Below are positions 34,314-36,986 of a stretch of 36,986 nt of DNA, in pieces. This DNA comes from Bacteroidota bacterium. Lineage in GTDB: Bacteria > Bacteroidota > Rhodothermia > Rhodothermales > UBA10348. The stretch covers positions 1 through 36,986 of the forward strand of contig JAJCYP010000060.1 in NCBI GenBank assembly GCA_029262855.1. The letters are read 5' to 3'. The translations under genes were made by a program, and so were the position numbers. The stretch's first letter is position 1. Each line of letters starts with the position of its first letter. The notes below the pieces were generated by a model. The model saw only the letters and a program-made list of their open reading frames with translations. It ran no database searches and was not told the DNA's origin.

Positions 34314-35648
34314 ATGAAAACGAAACATATAGCCGCCCTCTTCGCGGCATTGCTGTTCACCGGGTCCGCCGGCGCACAGGATGTCCTGATCAAGGGCGGA
34401 ACCGTTCTGACGATCACGGGCGGCAGCCTGGATGCCACCGATGTACTGGTCCGAAACGGCCGCATCGCCCGAATCGGTGCCGGCCTTCAGGCTCCTGACG
34501 GGGTCGATGTGGTGGATGCCACCGGCAAGTTTGTGCTGCCGGGTATCATCGACGCCCACTCGCATATCGCGTTGAGCTCGGTGAATGAGGGTACCTCGCC
34601 GGTCACGGCCGAGGTCTCCATGGAAGATGTCGTCGATCCCTACGACGTGTCCATCTACCGCGCACTGGCCGGTGGCGTGACCTCGGCCCACCTGATGCAC
34701 GGCTCGGCAAATGTGATTGGTGGTCAGAACGAGACCATCAAGCTGCGCTACGGTGCGAAGGACCCGGACGCGCTTCGATTCCAGGGAGCCCCCCGAACCA
34801 TCAAGTTTGCCCTGGGCGAAAACCCCACGCGGTCACACGGACTCCGCGGCTCCAACGTCAGTGGAAGGCCAGCCCTCCGCCCTGCCAGTCGAATGGGCGT
34901 CGAAGCAGTACTCCGGGAGACCTTTGAGGCCGGCAAGCGCTACATGGAGGCGCAGGATGCCTACACCGCCGCCAGCCGAAACAACCCCAGAGCGGTCGGT
35001 CCCGCCTACAATGGCCAGTTGGAAGTGATGGCCGACATTCTGCGCGGCGAGATTCTGGTCCATTGCCACAGCTACCGGGCCGACGAGATTCTCATGCTCA
35101 TGCGTGTCCTGAAGGACTACGGCGTCGAGAACATCACCTTCCAGCACGCCAACGAGGCCTTCAAGGTCGCGCCGGAGCTGGCCGAATTCGGGGCACGGGC
35201 CTCGGTGTTTTCCGATTGGTGGTCCTACAAGTTCGAGGTCTACTACTCGACCGCCTACAACGCCGCCATCCTGACGCGCAACGGCGTGACCACATCGGTC
35301 AACTCGGATTCCGGGGAGCTCATTCGTCACCTGTACCACGAGGCCGCCAAGGCCCAGCGCTATGGGGGGCTGACGGACGAGGAATCGCTCAAGCTCATCA
35401 CGATCAACCCGGCCATTCAGTTGGGCATCAGTGACAGGGTGGGATCGATCGAGGTCGGCAAGGACGGCGACCTGGTCATCTTCGATGCCCATCCCCTGTC
35501 CGTGTATGCCACCCCGCTCATGACCTTCGTGGATGGCGTCAAGTACTTCGACCGCGAGGCCGATCCGGACGACATGCGCCTGGAGATCGACGTCACCACC
35601 GACCCGAGTGATGAGTTTGCCGGCCAAGAGGCCAGCATTCACAACTAG
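34314..35648 (+). CDS. Secreted amidohydrolase (imidazolonepropionase-like), metal site intact
   Basis: A 444-residue protein, signal peptide cleaved near AGAQ (residue ~22). Metal and catalytic residues are in place: DAHSH (His82, His84), a His pair in VHCHSYR (His250, His252), QHANE (His278) and NSDSGE (Asp332). ITINPAIQLGISDRVGSIEV and GKDGDLVIFD close the C-terminal sandwich. Family members hydrolyse cyclic amides or dipeptides in the periplasm; no substrate can be read from the sequence. The ATG at 34314 follows the previous stop by 2 nt (an in-frame TTG at 34308 overlaps it). The third gene follows after 12 nt, so the three form one operon. Confidence 0.88.
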   Translation: MKTKHIAALFAALLFTGSAGAQDVLIKGGTVLTITGGSLDATDVLVRNGRIARIGAGLQAPDGVDVVDATGKFVLPGIIDAHSHIALSSVNEGTSPVTAEVSMEDVVDPYDVSIYRALAGGVTSAHLMHGSANVIGGQNETIKLRYGAKDPDALRFQGAPRTIKFALGENPTRSHGLRGSNVSGRPALRPASRMGVEAVLRETFEAGKRYMEAQDAYTAASRNNPRAVGPAYNGQLEVMADILRGEILVHCHSYRADEILMLMRVLKDYGVENITFQHANEAFKVAPELAEFGARASVFSDWWSYKFEVYYSTAYNAAILTRNGVTTSVNSDSGELIRHLYHEAAKAQRYGGLTDEESLKLITINPAIQLGISDRVGSIEVGKDGDLVIFDAHPLSVYATPLMTFVDGVKYFDREADPDDMRLEIDVTTDPSDEFAGQEASIHN

Positions 35649-35660
35649 CAGGAGCCAACC

Positions 35661-36986
35661 ATGCAGATACTATTCGGAATAATGCTCGTGGCGCTCCTTC
35701 AGGTGCAGCCTCAGGAAGTGCCCAAGGCCAAGCAAGGCACATACGCGATCACGAACGCGCGCATCGAGACGGTGACCAACGGGGTCATCGAGAACGGTAC
35801 GATTGTCATACAGGCCGACCGGATCATAGCCGTCGGGGCCGATGTGACCATCCCCCAGGGCGCCGAGATCATCGACGCCGCAGGGCGCTCGGTCTACCCG
35901 GGCATGATCGACGGGGGCACGACCCTCGGCCTGACCGAGATCGGATCGGTTCAGGAGACCAACGACAGCCGCGAGCTCGGCGACATAACCCCGCAGATGG
36001 AGTCGCTCACCGCGATCAATCCCAACGCGGTGGCCATCCCTGTGACGCGTGTGAGCGGAGTGACCACCGTCGTCGCCGAGCCCAGCGGTGGGACACTGCC
36101 CGGAGCCGCATCGGTCATCAACCTCGTTGGCTACACGCCCGAGCAAATGAGCACCGGCACCAGGCTGCAGGTTCTGAGCTGGCCGTCGTCAGGCCGGCGG
36201 GGACGCTTCGACCAGCGTCCTCAGGCTGACCTGGACAAGGCGGCCAAGGAATCGATGGACAAGCTTAACAGGGTGTTCGATGACGCCGAGCTTTATTCCC
36301 GCATTCAAGAGGCGTGGGCGGCTGGAAACGGTGATCGAGCCCCGGAATTTGCTCCAGAACTGGCGGCGCTCGTGCCCGTCGTGCGGGGCGAAATGAAACT
36401 GCTGGTCTCTGTCAACCGCGCGAAAGACATCGAGAACGCAGTAGACTGGCTGAAGGAGCGGGGCTACCAGGCTGTTCTCACCGGGGTCTCGGAAGGATGG
36501 CGCGTGGCTGATAAGATTGCCGAGTCTGGTATTCCCGTGATCGTAGGTCCGGTCTTTTCCACGCCAACTCGCCCAGGCGACCGGTACGACCGCGGCTACG
36601 CGAATGCAGGCCTGCTGCACGCCGCAGGCGTGACCGTTGCCATCCGGTCGGGCGAGTCGGAGAACGTCCGGAATCTCCCCTTCAGTGCCGGCTTTGCTGC
36701 CACCTACGGGATGGGGCGCGAGGAGGCGCTCAAGGCCGTCACCATCAACGCGGCCGCAGCGCTCGGAATCGACGGTGACTACGGGTCTCTCGAGGTAGGC
36801 AAGAAAGCCAACTTCCTGGTGACGAACGGGGATCCGTTCGAGCCCGCCACCGAGATCTCCGAGGTGTTCATCGACGGCTTCCGGGTGCCCATCGACAGCC
36901 GCCACCTGCAGCTGTACAAGGAATTCCTGAACCGGGACTCTGGGCGGTTGCAGCCGGTTGAGATCGTGCCTCCGGTGCGGAACTAG
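35661..36986 (+). CDS. Secreted amidohydrolase-like protein lacking the HxH metal motif
   Basis: A 441-residue protein with a short hydrophobic N-terminus (MQILFGIMLVALLQ). It has the amidohydrolase sandwich start (ITNARIETVTNGVIENGTIV) and the end KAVTINAAAALGIDGDYGSLEVGKKANFLV. At the PGMIDGGTTLG step the HxH pair is Gly85 and Thr87, so the first metal site is missing. The later His/Asp ligands are also not evident. AGGAG lies 7 nt before the ATG. It is the last complete gene; its stop codon is the last three bases of the window. It may be a non-catalytic partner of the intact middle enzyme. Confidence 0.78.
   Translation: MQILFGIMLVALLQVQPQEVPKAKQGTYAITNARIETVTNGVIENGTIVIQADRIIAVGADVTIPQGAEIIDAAGRSVYPGMIDGGTTLGLTEIGSVQETNDSRELGDITPQMESLTAINPNAVAIPVTRVSGVTTVVAEPSGGTLPGAASVINLVGYTPEQMSTGTRLQVLSWPSSGRRGRFDQRPQADLDKAAKESMDKLNRVFDDAELYSRIQEAWAAGNGDRAPEFAPELAALVPVVRGEMKLLVSVNRAKDIENAVDWLKERGYQAVLTGVSEGWRVADKIAESGIPVIVGPVFSTPTRPGDRYDRGYANAGLLHAAGVTVAIRSGESENVRNLPFSAGFAATYGMGREEALKAVTINAAAALGIDGDYGSLEVGKKANFLVTNGDPFEPATEISEVFIDGFRVPIDSRHLQLYKEFLNRDSGRLQPVEIVPPVRN

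Overview
The window reads as a chromosomal segment of a GC-rich, aerobic-looking member of the Bacteroidota/Rhodothermota side of the tree. The evidence is: (i) a secreted protein with a typical type IX secretion (T9SS) C-terminal sorting domain (26171-27385); (ii) a PorW/SprE-like TPR lipoprotein followed by a PorV/PorQ-like outer-membrane protein (7818-12200); (iii) several promoters of the Bacteroidota form TTTG-N19-21-TAnnTTTG; and (iv) many lipoprotein or Sec signals on large hydrolases. The species cannot be named from sequence alone.

Layout. 1-3412 (minus): the str operon rpsL-rpsG-fusA-tuf, with tuf cut by the window edge. 3683-5824 (minus): ftsH. 5958-7817 (plus): an alpha/beta-hydrolase lipoprotein. 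7818-14849 (minus): add, pyk, the PorW-like TPR/SPOR lipoprotein and the PorV-like protein. 14961-20836 (plus): a DPP-IV-type peptidase, rsgA, a TauE/SafE permease and a class C beta-lactamase-like serine hydrolase. 20803-22076 (minus): a polytopic membrane protein split into two frames that overlap at TGATG. 22098-22962: a gene-poor stretch bounded by a 16-bp direct repeat of the 3' end of tRNA-Arg(ACG), probably the footprint of an integrated element. 23332-26103 (plus): a subtilisin-like lipoprotein whose pro-region carries about twelve decapeptide repeats of the type YGVTRRVLEE. 26171-27385 (minus): the T9SS cargo protein. 27487-31777 (plus): a DAO-family oxidoreductase, class I fructose-bisphosphate aldolase (fbaB) and a two-domain AAA protein whose first AAA module lacks a P-loop. 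31789-32451: an AT-richer pocket with a lone Phd/YefM-like antitoxin and a lone EutN/CcmL microcompartment-vertex protein. 32557-36986 (plus): three consecutive secreted amidohydrolase-like proteins, of which only the middle one keeps the metal ligands.

How it fits together. The left third is housekeeping (translation, membrane proteolysis, glycolysis, purine salvage, ribosome maturation). The rest is dominated by envelope and extracellular hydrolases (DPP-IV, serine hydrolase, subtilase, amidohydrolases), which fits an organism that lives on peptides and polymers. The most unusual items are the repeat-bearing subtilase, the tRNA-Arg footprint, the degenerate-plus-active AAA protein, the frame-split membrane gene, the orphan microcompartment vertex protein and the amidohydrolase triad. 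I did not find a clear multi-gene defence system, CRISPR array or intact mobile element.
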